Shown: positions 51,202 through 60,446 of the stretch, in pieces | How positions within the stretch are numbered: position 1 is the first letter of the stretch | How the letters are laid out: every line of letters begins with the position of its first letter | Assembly (NCBI GenBank): GCA_944376795.1 | Contig: CALWDW010000008.1 | Span: 62,001-126,000, forward strand | Direction: 5' to 3' | DNA: 64,000 nucleotides | Source: an uncultured Christensenellaceae bacterium | GTDB lineage: Bacteria > Bacillota > Clostridia > Christensenellales > UMGS416 | Program-made: the position numbers and the translations under genes | The notes under the pieces: generated by a model | Database searches by the model: none | Told to the model about the DNA's origin: nothing | Seen by the model: the letters and a program-made list of their open reading frames with translations, nothing else

Positions 51202-52686
51202 ATGACTACAATGAAAAGGTATGAAGATCCCCAGTGGAAGGCCTCGATGCGCATTCGCATGGACCTGAATAACCTTATGGATTCGGCCATCGATGCCTCT
51301 GCCCAGGATCCCAAGTTTGCGAAGAAGGTGGGCGCCATCTCCATGGAAGATGTCCAGGCTCTCATGCCCAAGGCGCAGAAGGCCAAGGCCAGCCTGGGCC
51401 GCAAGTGGGGGAAGGCCTCCAAGATGATGGCATGGACCAAGCTGCCCACCGGCCAGGCCGCCGTGGTGGCCGATATTAAGAAGACCGCCGACCGGGTAAA
51501 GAACGGCTTTGACACCTTTGTGGTGCTGGGAATCGGCGGGTCGGCGCTGGGCCCCATTGCCGTGCAGCAGGCGCTGAACCATCTCCACTATAACGAGCTT
51601 TCCGCTGGCGCCCGGGGCGGTTGCCCCCGCTTCTATGTGGAGGACAACGTGGATCCCGAGCGGATGGCGGCTCTGCTGGACGTGGTGGATTTGGAGCGTA
51701 CCTGCTTTAACGTGATCACCAAGTCCGGCTCCACCAGCGAGACCATGAGCCAGTACATGATCGTCAGCTCCATGCTGCGGGAGAAGCTGGGCGCCAAGTG
51801 GGCGAAGCATATCATTGCCACCACCGACAAGCGCAACGGCAACCTGATCAAAATCGCCAAGGAAAACGGCATCAAGACCTTTGTGGTGCCCGACGGCGTG
51901 GGCGGCCGCTTCTCGGAGCTCTGCCCGGTGGGCCTGCTTCCCGCCGCCGTCTGTGGCATTGATATCGAGGAGATGCTGGCCGGCGCGGCTTACATGGATG
52001 AGCTCTGCCGTGAGGACGACCTGATGAAGAACCCCGGCTATCTTTCCGGCCTGCTGATGTTCATCGCCATGCAGCAGAAGGGGAAGAATATCCAGGTCAT
52101 GATGCCCTACGCCGACTCCCTGAAGTATATGGCCGACTGGTATGCGCAGCTCTGGGCCGAGAGCCTGGGCAAGAAGTTCTCCACCCGCGGCAAGGTGGTA
52201 CATGTGGGCCAGACCCCGGTGAAGTCCCTGGGCGTTACCGACCAGCACAGCCAGGTGCAGCTCTATACCGAGGGCCCCTTTGACAAGGTGATTACCTTCC
52301 TGGGGGTGGACCGCTACCGCAGCGAGGTGACCATTGGCGGCGGCTGCGAGGCCTATCCCAATGTGTCCTTCCTCACCGGCCATACCCTTAATGAGCTGAT
52401 CTCCATGGAGCAGGTGGCCACCGAGTACGCCCTGACCCGTGCTGGCAAGCTGAACCAGACCATCACCCTGCCGGAGGTCAATCCCTTCACCGTGGGCGAG
52501 CTGCTCTACCTGTTCATGGTGCAGACCGCCGTGGCCGGCGAGCTGCTGGGTATCGACGCCTTTGACCAGCCCGGCGTGGAGGAGGGCAAGAACGCCACCT
52601 ACGCCCTGTTTGGCCGTCCCGGTTATGAGGAGAAGAAGGCCGAGCTGGACGCCCGTCCCGCTAAGAATCCTTCGCTGATCCTGTAA
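51202..52686 (+). CDS. pgi: Glucose-6-phosphate isomerase
   Basis: A 494-residue cytosolic enzyme interconverting glucose 6-phosphate and fructose 6-phosphate. Seen: VLGIGGSALGP, the sugar-phosphate loop TKSGSTSETM, DGVGGRFSE, the catalytic Glu in WAESLGKK, and the His in DQHSQVQLY. This is the shorter bacterial form. ATG with GGAAGGGAG directly upstream (slightly close). Single-gene unit with a strong terminator. Confidence 0.95.
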   Translation: MTTMKRYEDPQWKASMRIRMDLNNLMDSAIDASAQDPKFAKKVGAISMEDVQALMPKAQKAKASLGRKWGKASKMMAWTKLPTGQAAVVADIKKTADRVKNGFDTFVVLGIGGSALGPIAVQQALNHLHYNELSAGARGGCPRFYVEDNVDPERMAALLDVVDLERTCFNVITKSGSTSETMSQYMIVSSMLREKLGAKWAKHIIATTDKRNGNLIKIAKENGIKTFVVPDGVGGRFSELCPVGLLPAAVCGIDIEEMLAGAAYMDELCREDDLMKNPGYLSGLLMFIAMQQKGKNIQVMMPYADSLKYMADWYAQLWAESLGKKFSTRGKVVHVGQTPVKSLGVTDQHSQVQLYTEGPFDKVITFLGVDRYRSEVTIGGGCEAYPNVSFLTGHTLNELISMEQVATEYALTRAGKLNQTITLPEVNPFTVGELLYLFMVQTAVAGELLGIDAFDQPGVEEGKNATYALFGRPGYEEKKAELDARPAKNPSLIL

Positions 52687-52706
52687 GGCGCGGCTTTGGC
52701 CGTATG

Positions 52707-52740
52707 AAAGAGAGGCTCCCCGGCCGGGGGGCCTCTTTTA
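52707..52740 (+). terminator. Terminator of pgi
   Basis: AAAGAGAGGC / GCCTCTTTT arms around a GC-rich inner stem (CCCCGGCCGGGG). Confidence 0.85.
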
Positions 52741-52755
52741 TCTGCGTAAAATCTC

Positions 52756-52784
52756 TTGACAGCGGGGAAATCCATAGGTACAAT
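52756..52784 (+). promoter_or_regulatory. Promoter of the GNAT-GNAT-UroD operon
   Basis: TTGACA (52756-52761), 17 bases, TACAAT (52779-52784). Confidence 0.85.
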
Positions 52785-52879
52785 ACACCAAAATTCCAAA
52801 TTCCTGCGGCTGCGGCAAGGGGGGCGCAAAGGGACTCCGAGGGAAGCCGTATCCGGAAGGGAGAAAGGTGGGATGCCTT

Positions 52880-53479
52880 ATGCTGCTCCATCAAGGGACC
52901 CAAACCCTCCGCACACCGCGGCTGGTGCTGCGGCGGTTTACCGTGGAGGATGCCCAGGCCATGTTTGATACCTGGGCCAACGATCCGCAGGTGACCCGAT
53001 ACCTGACCTGGCGGCCCCACGGGTTGCCGGAACTGACCCGGCAGCTGCTGGAAACGTGGTGCGCTGCCTATGAGAGGCCCAACTTCTATAACTGGGCGCT
53101 GGAGCGGGACGGCAAGGTGGCGGGGAATATTTCCGTGGTGCGCCTCAGCGAGAGAAGCGAATACGCCGAGCTGGGATACTGTATGGGGCGCGCCTACTGG
53201 AACCAAGGCCTGATGACCGAGGCGGCGCAGGCGGTCATCGACTATCTCTTTGCCCGGGTGGGCGTGCACCGGGTGGGGATTTCGCATGCGGTGAAGAACC
53301 CTGCCTCCGGTAAGGTGGCCCGCAAGTGCGGCCTGCAGGCAGAGGGCGTAAAGCGAGAGTTTTTCAAGACGCCGGAGGGGGAGTACCTGGACATTGCCGA
53401 TTACGGCGTCCTGCGCAGCGAATGGGAAGCTTTGCAGGCCGGGAGAAGGAAGGAGGAAGAGGCATGCCGATCACATTGA
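52880..53479 (+). CDS. GNAT acetyltransferase, RimJ/RimL type
   Basis: A 199-residue acetyltransferase. It matches the RimJ/RimL N-acetyltransferase group: LRTPRLVLRRFTVEDA at the start, ELGYCMGRAYWNQGLMTEA (acetyl-CoA loop), and NPASGKVARKCGLQAEG. It acetylates an N-terminal or small-molecule amine not identifiable here. ATG 52880 chosen; a GTG four codons earlier also has a usable site. It overlaps the next gene by 16 bases. Confidence 0.85.
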   Translation: MLLHQGTQTLRTPRLVLRRFTVEDAQAMFDTWANDPQVTRYLTWRPHGLPELTRQLLETWCAAYERPNFYNWALERDGKVAGNISVVRLSERSEYAELGYCMGRAYWNQGLMTEAAQAVIDYLFARVGVHRVGISHAVKNPASGKVARKCGLQAEGVKREFFKTPEGEYLDIADYGVLRSEWEALQAGRRKEEEACRSH

Positions 53480-53967
53480 CCAAAGCGGTCTGGGAGGACT
53501 GCCCTGGGATCCACGCCATGCAGATCCAAGCCTTTCGTTCCCTGCTGGACAAATATCAGGACTATGACTTCAGTCCCGGCGCCGAAAAACTGGAAAGGAC
53601 CCAGCGGCGCTTTCGGGAACCCATCACTGATTTTTGGTTGATCCAGCTGGATGGACAGCGCATTGGGGCCATTCGAGTCTGCAGCTTCGGAGAGCTCTGC
53701 AAGCTCAAACAGATCTTTATTCTCCCGGAATACCAAGGGAAGGGCTATGGGCAGGAGGCCATCCGCCAGGTGGAGGCGCTGTATCCCCAGGCGGCCCGAT
53801 GGGAACTGGATACCATTCTGCAGGAGGCGAAGCTCCGCCATCTGTATGAGAAAATGGGTTACCGCAGCACTGGAAGGACCCAGCGCATCCAGGAGGGCAT
53901 GGATCTTTTGTTCTATGCCAAGCAGGTGCGGCAGCCGGCTCCCGGCCAGGCCGGGCAGCGCCAGTGA
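53464..53967 (+). CDS. GNAT acetyltransferase
   Basis: A 167-residue acetyltransferase of the Acetyltransf_1 type: ITDFWLIQLDGQRIGAIRV strands, the acetyl-CoA loop IFILPEYQGKGYGQEAI, and LRHLYEKMGY. It is not closely alike to the preceding GNAT. The start at ATG 53464 has GGAGG upstream and lies within the end of the first GNAT gene. Substrate unknown. Confidence 0.83.
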   Translation: MPITLTKAVWEDCPGIHAMQIQAFRSLLDKYQDYDFSPGAEKLERTQRRFREPITDFWLIQLDGQRIGAIRVCSFGELCKLKQIFILPEYQGKGYGQEAIRQVEALYPQAARWELDTILQEAKLRHLYEKMGYRSTGRTQRIQEGMDLLFYAKQVRQPAPGQAGQRQ

Positions 53968-53991
53968 AGCGAAGCCCCAGGAGGTAAGCAC

Positions 53992-55038
53992 ATGCAGCCG
54001 AATTGGATCAAGGCCATCCGCTTTGAGAAGCCGGATGCCATCCCCATGCTTTTCCATATCAACGACGCCTGCTGGCAGGCGTATCCCCAGGAAGCGCTGC
54101 TGGAACTCATGGAGGGGCACCCTGATCTGTTTCCGGACTTCCGGCGGCCGGCGCTGCCCTACGTCCCGCAGTATGCGGCGGTGGCACGCCGGGACGTCCC
54201 CTATACCGATGACTTTGGCTGCGTCTGGAAGACCACGATGGACGGCATCGTGGGCACCGTGGTGGAGCATCCCCTGGCCGACTGGGCCAACTGGGAGAGC
54301 TACCGGGGGCCGGATCCCAGCCGGGTGATGGGCATCGGCCCGATAGACTGGGAGGCGGAGGCGCAGGCGGTGCGCCGCGCCAGGGAGAGGGACGGCTTCT
54401 GCCAAGGGGGGCTGCGCCATGGGCACACCTTCCTGCAGCTCTGTGATATCCGCGGCTATCAGAACCTTCTCTATGACATGGCCGACGGCGAGGAGCGGCT
54501 GTGGGAGCTTATTGAGCTGGTGGAGCAGTTCAACCTGGAGATCGTGCGCCGGTATGTGGCCATGGGCGTGGACATGATGGGCTATCCGGAGGACCTGGGA
54601 AGCCAGCGCGGCCCCATGCTGTCGCCGGCCATGTTCCGCACCTATATCCAGCCCAGCTACCGGCGGCTGATGCGCCCGGCATTGGAAGCGGGCATCGGGA
54701 TCCATATGCATTCGGACGGGGATATCCGCGCCCTGTGCGATGACTTGATCGACAGCGGCGTGCAGGTGATCAATCTCCAGGATCTGGTCAATGGCATCGA
54801 TTGGATTGCGTCGCGGTTCCGGGGGAAAATCTGCGTTGACCTGGATATCGACCGGCAGAAGATCACGCCTCTGGGTACGCCCCGTCAGATTGACGCGCTG
54901 ATCCGCCGGGAGGTGGAGGCGATTTCTACGCCCCAGGGAGGGCTCTGCATGACCTATGGCCTGTATCCCGGCGTGCCGCTGGAGAATGTCCGGGCGCTGA
55001 TGGACGCTATGGAACGCTATATGTGTTATTGGAGCTAA
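53992..55038 (+). CDS. Uroporphyrinogen decarboxylase-family (MtaA/MtbA-like) protein
   Basis: A 348-residue TIM-barrel protein of the URO-D superfamily. It lacks the substrate arginines expected near the N terminus of HemE and has the IHMHSDGDI region typical of the corrinoid methyltransferase and related anaerobe branch. No corrinoid protein or other methyltransferase lies beside it, so its reaction is unknown. AGGAGG lies upstream of the ATG, 24 bases after the second GNAT; the three genes form one operon. Confidence 0.8.
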   Translation: MQPNWIKAIRFEKPDAIPMLFHINDACWQAYPQEALLELMEGHPDLFPDFRRPALPYVPQYAAVARRDVPYTDDFGCVWKTTMDGIVGTVVEHPLADWANWESYRGPDPSRVMGIGPIDWEAEAQAVRRARERDGFCQGGLRHGHTFLQLCDIRGYQNLLYDMADGEERLWELIELVEQFNLEIVRRYVAMGVDMMGYPEDLGSQRGPMLSPAMFRTYIQPSYRRLMRPALEAGIGIHMHSDGDIRALCDDLIDSGVQVINLQDLVNGIDWIASRFRGKICVDLDIDRQKITPLGTPRQIDALIRREVEAISTPQGGLCMTYGLYPGVPLENVRALMDAMERYMCYWS

Positions 55039-55086
55039 GGTGTATCCGGCTCTTGGCAGGGCGGGAAAAGGAAATTGTGAAAAACA

Positions 55087-55123
55087 AGGGGAACGGCTGC
55101 AAAAGGAAGGCAGCCGTTCCCCT
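55087..55123 (+). terminator. Hairpin after the UroD-family gene
   Basis: AGGGGAACGGCTGC / GCAGCCGTTCCCCT with a 9-base loop, 49 bases past the stop; followed by GATATTGCC, so it lacks a T run. Likely 3' end of the operon. Confidence 0.55.
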
Positions 55124-55211
55124 GATATTGCCATTGCTGCAAAATGCGGCGGCGTGTCCCCTCCGCCTTTCCTTTTCCCGAAGGAACCTGCGGCCATTTC
55201 CCGCGTTCCGG

Positions 55212-55300
55212 CCTCTCCCCAAAAAGTTTTCGAAGAGAGGGGATCGAGAAGGGAAAACTTGCGCAAACATTTTCCTCCCCACGCGTGCCTCTTTCCCGTG
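55212..55300 (+). repeat. Single diverged copy of the pfl-spacer repeat
   Basis: CCTCTCCCCAAAAAGTTTT then CGAAGAGAGGGG (55212-55242) matches the CTCTCCCCAAAAAGTTTT core of the repeats at 8643-9179, followed by an imperfect hairpin (GGGAAAAC ... TTTTCCTCCCC). No gene is seen in 55039-55332. Confidence 0.65.
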
Positions 55301-55332
55301 GATAAGGGCCAAAGAGGACGCGAATGCGGCGG

Positions 55333-55935
55333 CTAGAATCCAATGTCCTGGTCAATCAAGTGGATGTAGACCTTGCGTCCCATCACCGGGCCCTCCAGGA
55401 GGGTGGTGACCCGGCACATGGTCTGGGAGGAGTGGCAGTTGTGGCACTGTCCGGTCTTGGCGCAGGGGGTGGACAGCCCCAGGCGCCGGGCGTTGCGGGG
55501 ACAGGCCACTTCACGCACACGGCGCAGGCCCGCGGGAATGTCGGCGGCTACCTTGTTGCGGCCGACCAGGAAGTGGACGGTCTGGGGGCCATAGAATTGC
55601 CCCACCACCCGGTTGCCGTTTCCGTCGGTGTTGATCAGGATGCCGTCCTCGGTGATGGCGTTGGTGCCGGTGAGGTAGACGTCGGCGGCCAGCGCCTGGG
55701 CCCGGGTGGCTTCGGAGGTTTCCGGCGTCTTCCAGTGCCAATAGACCGGGTGGCCGGCCTCCAAAAGGGCCGGATAAAGCCCGGATTCCTCCACCGACAT
55801 GGAGCCGCCGATTCCCACCGACGCCCCCTGGGGGATGGCGCGCAGGATCGCCTCGGCTGCCTCCTGGAGGCTGGCGTGAATCACCGGGAGAAAGCCCCGG
55901 CGCTGCAAGTGGCTGGCAAGGTTTGTAAAGTCCAT
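55333..55935 (-). CDS. LUD domain protein (LutC/DUF162-like)
   Basis: A 200-residue protein of the LUD (lactate utilisation) domain family. Seen: GIGGSMSVEESGL near residue 50, GTNAITEDG (~100), and VGRNKVAADIPAGLRRV (~140). A Cys pattern C-x2-C in GQCHNCHSSQTMC near 175 may bind metal. Stand-alone short LUD proteins are common in anaerobes, and their role is unknown; lutA and lutB are absent. Start at ATG 55935 with AAAGGAG upstream. Confidence 0.83.
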   Translation of the reverse strand: MDFTNLASHLQRRGFLPVIHASLQEAAEAILRAIPQGASVGIGGSMSVEESGLYPALLEAGHPVYWHWKTPETSEATRAQALAADVYLTGTNAITEDGILINTDGNGNRVVGQFYGPQTVHFLVGRNKVAADIPAGLRRVREVACPRNARRLGLSTPCAKTGQCHNCHSSQTMCRVTTLLEGPVMGRKVYIHLIDQDIGF

Positions 55936-56049
55936 GGCTATGCTCCTTTCGATGCGGCTTGGGACAGAGGCATCCTCCCAAACCTTCTGCCTGCATTGTA
56001 CCACACCCGGGAAGCGGGCGCACGACTTTTGCGGGCTGCCGGGGTGGGC

Positions 56050-56078
56050 TTGTAATTTCTTTTTCCACCGTCTATACT
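56050..56078 (+). promoter_or_regulatory. Promoter of lepA
   Basis: TTGTAA (56050-56055), 17 bases, TATACT (56073-56078). Confidence 0.65.
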
Positions 56079-56171
56079 AATATAGAGTTGCGCAAACCGC
56101 TTTGGGCAGAGCGGCCGTTTCCTGCGTTTCCAACGCCCTATTGATATCACACGGAAGGAGCCTACGCCTTT

Positions 56172-57980
56172 ATGGCCAACACACGGCAGCAGCATATCCG
56201 CAATTTCTGCATCATCGCGCATATTGACCACGGTAAATCCACCTTGGCCGACCGTATCCTGGAGAAGACGGGCGTCTTCTCTTCCCGGGAGATGGAGGAG
56301 CAGATCCTGGACTCCATGGATTTGGAGCGTGAGCGGGGGATTACCATCAAGAGCCACGCGGTGCGGATGGTGTATACCGCCCAGGACGGGGAGGAGTATA
56401 TCTTTCACCTCATCGACACCCCGGGACATGTGGACTTCACCTATGAGGTGTCCCGTTCTCTGGCGGCCTGCGAAGGCGCCATCCTGGTGGTGGATGCTAC
56501 CCAGGGGATTGAGGCCCAGACCCTGGCCAATGCCTACCTGGCCATTGACAACGACCTGGAGATCCTTCCGGTGATCAATAAAATCGATCTGCCCTCGGCG
56601 GACATTGCGGGCTGCCGCCGGGAGATTGAGGATATTATCGGCCTGGACGCCAGCGACGTCCCCGCCGTCTCCGCCAAGGACGGCACCAACATTGGGGAAA
56701 TGCTGGAGCAGGTGGTGGCCGTGCTGCCGCCTCCTGAGGGGGATGAGGACGCCCCCTTGAAGGCCCTGATCTTTGACAGCCTCTATGACAGCTATAAGGG
56801 CGCGGTCTGCTATGTTCGCATTATGGAGGGCACCGTCCGGGCCGGGGAAAGGATCCGCATGATGGCCACCGGCAAGGAGTTTGACGCCACCGAGGTCGGG
56901 GTCTTCCGTCCGGGCATGGCCCCCTGCGACTGCCTGCGCGCCGGGGAGGTGGGCTATGTCCTGGGCTCCATCAAGAACGTGTCCGATACCCGGGTGGGGG
57001 ATACCATTACCCACGCCGACCGTCCGGCCGATGCGCCGCTGCCTGGCTATAAGGACGTTCAGCCCATGGTGTTCTGCGGCATCTATCCTGCCGACGGGGC
57101 CCACTATGAGGATCTCCGGGACGCGCTGGAGAAGCTGAAACTCAATGACGCCTCCCTGGTCTACGAGCCGGAGACCTCGGTGGCTCTGGGGTTTGGCTTC
57201 CGGTGCGGCTTCCTGGGCCTGCTGCATATGGAGATCATCTCCGAGCGGCTGGAGCGGGAGTTTGACCTGGACCTGGTGACCACCGCACCCAGCGTGGTGT
57301 ACCGGCTGCACATGCTGAATGGGGAGGAGAGGACCTGCGACAATCCCAGCAACCTGCCCAATCCGGCGGAAATCGACTTCATGGAGGAGCCCATGGTGGA
57401 GGCCCACGTCATCACCCCCACCGATTACACCGGTACCGTGATGGAACTCTGCCAGGAGAAGCGGGGGACTTTCATTGATATGAAGTACCTGGAGGAGACC
57501 CGGGTGCAGATCACGTATCGCATTCCCCTGAACGAGATCATTTACGACTTCTTTGACTCCATCAAGAGCCGCACCAAGGGGTATGCGTCCCTGGACTACC
57601 AGCTGATCGGCTACGAGAAGAGCGACCTGGTGAAGCTGGATATCCTCCTCAACGGCGAGCTCTGCGACGCCCTGTCCACCATCGTCCATCGGGACCGGGC
57701 CTATGCCCGGGGGCGGAGGCTGGCCGAGAAGCTGGTGGAGGTGATTCCGCGGCAGATGTTCGAGATCCCCATCCAGGCGGCCATTGGCGGCAAGATCATC
57801 GCCCGGGAAACCGTCCGCGCCTACCGCAAGGACGTGCTGGCCAAGTGCTACGGCGGCGACATCACCCGGAAGAAAAAGCTGCTGAACAAGCAGAAGGAGG
57901 GCAAGAAGCGCATGCGCCAGGTGGGTTCGGTTTCGGTTCCCAGCGAAGCCTTCATGTCCGTGCTGCGTATTGACGACTAG
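56172..57980 (+). CDS. lepA: Elongation factor 4 (LepA)
   Basis: A 602-residue ribosomal GTPase that can move tRNAs backward and affects initiation and 30S biogenesis. Seen: [54 protein letters not shown], and the LepA-specific C-terminal domain ([38 protein letters not shown]). Length is normal (~600). AAGGAG is 11 bases before the ATG, a slightly long spacing. It leads into hemW and hrcA, a gene order conserved in Clostridia and Bacilli. Confidence 0.97.
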   Translation: MANTRQQHIRNFCIIAHIDHGKSTLADRILEKTGVFSSREMEEQILDSMDLERERGITIKSHAVRMVYTAQDGEEYIFHLIDTPGHVDFTYEVSRSLAACEGAILVVDATQGIEAQTLANAYLAIDNDLEILPVINKIDLPSADIAGCRREIEDIIGLDASDVPAVSAKDGTNIGEMLEQVVAVLPPPEGDEDAPLKALIFDSLYDSYKGAVCYVRIMEGTVRAGERIRMMATGKEFDATEVGVFRPGMAPCDCLRAGEVGYVLGSIKNVSDTRVGDTITHADRPADAPLPGYKDVQPMVFCGIYPADGAHYEDLRDALEKLKLNDASLVYEPETSVALGFGFRCGFLGLLHMEIISERLEREFDLDLVTTAPSVVYRLHMLNGEERTCDNPSNLPNPAEIDFMEEPMVEAHVITPTDYTGTVMELCQEKRGTFIDMKYLEETRVQITYRIPLNEIIYDFFDSIKSRTKGYASLDYQLIGYEKSDLVKLDILLNGELCDALSTIVHRDRAYARGRRLAEKLVEVIPRQMFEIPIQAAIGGKIIARETVRAYRKDVLAKCYGGDITRKKKLLNKQKEGKKRMRQVGSVSVPSEAFMSVLRIDD

Positions 57981-58063
57981 CAGCCGGGGCGGGCTTCCCC
58001 CTTTGGCAGCCGGAGACTGACGCGGGAAAATTTTATAGGATGCATCGCTTTTTTGACAATCGG

Positions 58064-58097
58064 AGGATTCCCCGGACAGGAATGGGGAATCCTTTGC
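58064..58097 (+). terminator. Terminator-like hairpin between lepA and hemW
   Basis: AGGATTCCCC / GGGGAATCCT with a 10-base loop, then TTGC. The weak T run may permit read-through to hemW, whose ATG is 14 bases on. Confidence 0.55.
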
Positions 58098-58110
58098 TAT
58101 AGGAGGAACC

Positions 58111-59262
58111 ATGGAGCGCGGGCTGTATATTCATATTCCTTTCTGCGTGCACAAGTGCGCCTACTGCGACTTTGCTTCCTTTGCCGCCGGAGAGGAGGCC
58201 ATGGAGGCCTATGTCTCCTCTCTGCTGCGCGAGATGGCTGCCCGGAGAAGTATGGCGGAGGGTGAGGCCTTTTCTACGGTCTTCTTTGGCGGAGGCACGC
58301 CCAGCCTGCTGCCGCTTCCTCTGCTGGAGAGGGTAGCGACAGCCCTGCGGGATACTTTTGCCATCGATCCCCGTGCCGAATGGACGCTGGAGGCCAACCC
58401 AGGCACCCTGTCTCGGGCCTCTTTGTCGGCTTACCGGGACATGGGATGGAACCGGCTCTCTGTGGGACTGCAGGCCGCCCAACCCCGACTGCTGGCCATG
58501 CTGGGCCGTATTCATACTCTGGAGGAATTCCGGGAGGCCACGGCATGGGCGGGGGAAGCAGGCTTTTCCAACGTCAACGCCGATGTGATGGCATCCCTTC
58601 CCGGGCAAACAGTCGAGGATCTGCTGGAGACCCTGGAAGAGGCCCGGGCTGCCGGGGTTCAGCACATTTCCCTCTATAGCCTCCAGGTGGAGGAAGGGAC
58701 GCCGCTGGCGCGGCAGATCGAGTCTGGGGCGCTGGCGCTGCCCGGAGAGGACGAGGCCGCCGACGCCCTGGCGGCCGCCCGGGCCGCGCTGGAGGACTGG
58801 GGCTATCACCGCTATGAGGTGTCCAATTTTGCGCAGGAAGGCTACGCATGCCGGCACAATCTGTTGTATTGGCATTACGGCGCATGGTTGGGGCTGGGCT
58901 GCTCTGCGGCATCCCAGTGGGAGGGCGCCCGGTGGAGCAACCCGGACACCTTGGATGCATATGCTACATGGGTGCAGGGCGGTTGTGTGCCGGACCGAGA
59001 GGCTTTGGCGCCCTGGGAACAGGCCTTTGAGGCCGCTATGGTGGGGCTGCGGCTGACCCGTGGGATCAGCCGGGTGGACTATTGCCGACGCTTTGGACTG
59101 GAGTTGGTCCGGGCTTACCCCCGCCTGTGGGAGAAGTTCCGTGGAAGCGGGATGGCGGACTGGGATGCAGAGAGACTATGGCTTACCCCGGCAGGGCTGG
59201 ACGTGATGAATGGTATTTTGGTAACGCTGCTGGAGACTATGGAGCCTTCCAAGCATTCATAA
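58111..59262 (+). CDS. hemW: Radical SAM heme chaperone HemW
   Basis: A 383-residue radical SAM protein related to HemN. HemW binds heme and delivers it to respiratory proteins rather than acting as coproporphyrinogen oxidase. Seen: C12-x3-C16-x2-C19 in FCVHKCAYCDF, FFGGGTPSLLP, LEANPGT, and the HemW-typical YEVSNFAQEGYACRHNLLYW. The extra Cys of HemN (CxxxCxxC-x-C) is replaced by Phe (CDF), as in HemW. AGGAGG precedes the ATG. Confidence 0.92.
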   Translation: MERGLYIHIPFCVHKCAYCDFASFAAGEEAMEAYVSSLLREMAARRSMAEGEAFSTVFFGGGTPSLLPLPLLERVATALRDTFAIDPRAEWTLEANPGTLSRASLSAYRDMGWNRLSVGLQAAQPRLLAMLGRIHTLEEFREATAWAGEAGFSNVNADVMASLPGQTVEDLLETLEEARAAGVQHISLYSLQVEEGTPLARQIESGALALPGEDEAADALAAARAALEDWGYHRYEVSNFAQEGYACRHNLLYWHYGAWLGLGCSAASQWEGARWSNPDTLDAYATWVQGGCVPDREALAPWEQAFEAAMVGLRLTRGISRVDYCRRFGLELVRAYPRLWEKFRGSGMADWDAERLWLTPAGLDVMNGILVTLLETMEPSKHS

Positions 59263-59291
59263 CTTTTTTACAAAGCAATAGGGAATACCTG

Positions 59292-59320
59292 TTGACAAAG
59301 TGGGAAGGTGGTTGTATCCT
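59292..59320 (+). promoter_or_regulatory. Promoter of the heat-shock operon
   Basis: TTGACA (59292-59297), 17 bases, TATCCT (59315-59320), placing the RNA start at the CIRCE element. Confidence 0.85.
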
Positions 59321-59327
59321 ATAGTTG

Positions 59328-59354
59328 TTAGCACTCGAGAGCATAGAGTGCTAA
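59328..59354 (+). promoter_or_regulatory. CIRCE operator
   Basis: TTAGCACTC, 9 bases, GAGTGCTAA: an exact match to the consensus HrcA operator, sited over the start of transcription. HrcA bound here represses hrcA-grpE-dnaK until heat or unfolded protein titrates GroEL. Confidence 0.97.
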
Positions 59355-59377
59355 CAAGAACAGAGGAGGTGGGTCGC

Positions 59378-60430
59378 GTGGATATGAGTCAGCGGAAGCT
59401 GGAGATCCTCAAGGCGGTGATCGACGACTACATTGTCTCGGCCGTCCCGGTGGGTTCGCGCACCATTTCCCGGAAGTATATGCCCAACTTCAGTTCGGCG
59501 ACCATCCGCAACGAAATGGCCGACCTGGAGGAGATGGGCCTGTTGACCCAGCCGCATACCTCGGCAGGGAGGATTCCTTCCGACCGAGCCTACCGGCTCT
59601 ATGTGGACCAGCTGATGGGCGGCGAGGCTATGCTGACCAAGGAAGACGTAGCGGCCATCCGCCAGGCAGTGAATCGTCGCACAGACGAGATGGAGGAGGT
59701 TATCCGGCGCACGGCCAGCGTGGTCAGCGAGCTGACCCACTACACGGCCCTGGTGCTGGCGCCCCAGCTGCGGCGCATGACGCTGCGTCGGATCCAACTG
59801 GTGGGCCTGACCCGGGGAACGGCGCTGGTGGTCATTGTGACCGACGCCGCCGTGGCCAAGGATTCTATCATCCGGGTGCCGGAGTCGCTGGACGACGATG
59901 ACCTGGCGGAGATTTCCCGCCGCCTGACCCAGCGCTTCGCCGGCCATGCCCTCACCGACGTGGACGTCAACATGGTCCCCGGCATGAGCGACGAGCTTCG
60001 CCGGAACCGTGATTTCTTCCACAGCCTGATGACCGTGCTGGAGGATACGGTGGTGCAGAACGACGGCGGGGAAGTGGTGATGGACGGAGCGGTCAATATA
60101 TTCAATTACCCGGAGTATCAGGACGCTGAGCGGGCCAAAGCCTTCCTCCAGTTCCTGCACACCCGAGACCGTCTGTACCGGATGCTGGCCGGCCGCACCA
60201 AGCGGGAATACAGCATCACCATTGGCGAAGAGAACGCCGAGCCGGACCTGCAGGACTGCTCCTTGGTGACCGCCACCTACCGGGTGGGGAACCGTCCTGT
60301 GGGCTCTATCGGGGTCATAGGCCCCACGAGAATGAATTATCCTCGGGTCATGCAGGTGCTGCGGCTGATGGGCCGCAGCTTGGGCGAGACCTTTGCCCAG
60401 GTCCTGCATGAGGACCGTGAAGATCAATGA
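59378..60430 (+). CDS. hrcA: Heat-inducible transcription repressor HrcA
   Basis: A 350-residue repressor of the CIRCE regulon. Seen: N-terminal winged helix (QRKLEILKAVIDDYI; PVGSRTISRKY; SSATIRNEMADLEEMG; TSAGRIPSDRAYR) and the GAF-like domain (ALVVIVTD ... GSIGVIGPTRMNYPRVM). GTG 59378 is favoured as start because AGAGGAGG lies 7-8 bases upstream; ATG 59384 two codons on is possible. First gene of hrcA-grpE-dnaK. Confidence 0.95.
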   Translation: MDMSQRKLEILKAVIDDYIVSAVPVGSRTISRKYMPNFSSATIRNEMADLEEMGLLTQPHTSAGRIPSDRAYRLYVDQLMGGEAMLTKEDVAAIRQAVNRRTDEMEEVIRRTASVVSELTHYTALVLAPQLRRMTLRRIQLVGLTRGTALVVIVTDAAVAKDSIIRVPESLDDDDLAEISRRLTQRFAGHALTDVDVNMVPGMSDELRRNRDFFHSLMTVLEDTVVQNDGGEVVMDGAVNIFNYPEYQDAERAKAFLQFLHTRDRLYRMLAGRTKREYSITIGEENAEPDLQDCSLVTATYRVGNRPVGSIGVIGPTRMNYPRVMQVLRLMGRSLGETFAQVLHEDREDQ

Positions 60431-60446
60431 GAAAGAAGGTGCCGCC

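Noticed and set aside
53992-55038. hemE (true uroporphyrinogen decarboxylase)
   Set aside because: The N-terminal substrate arginine region of HemE is missing and no other heme-synthesis genes adjoin it; the sequence fits the broader URO-D superfamily better.
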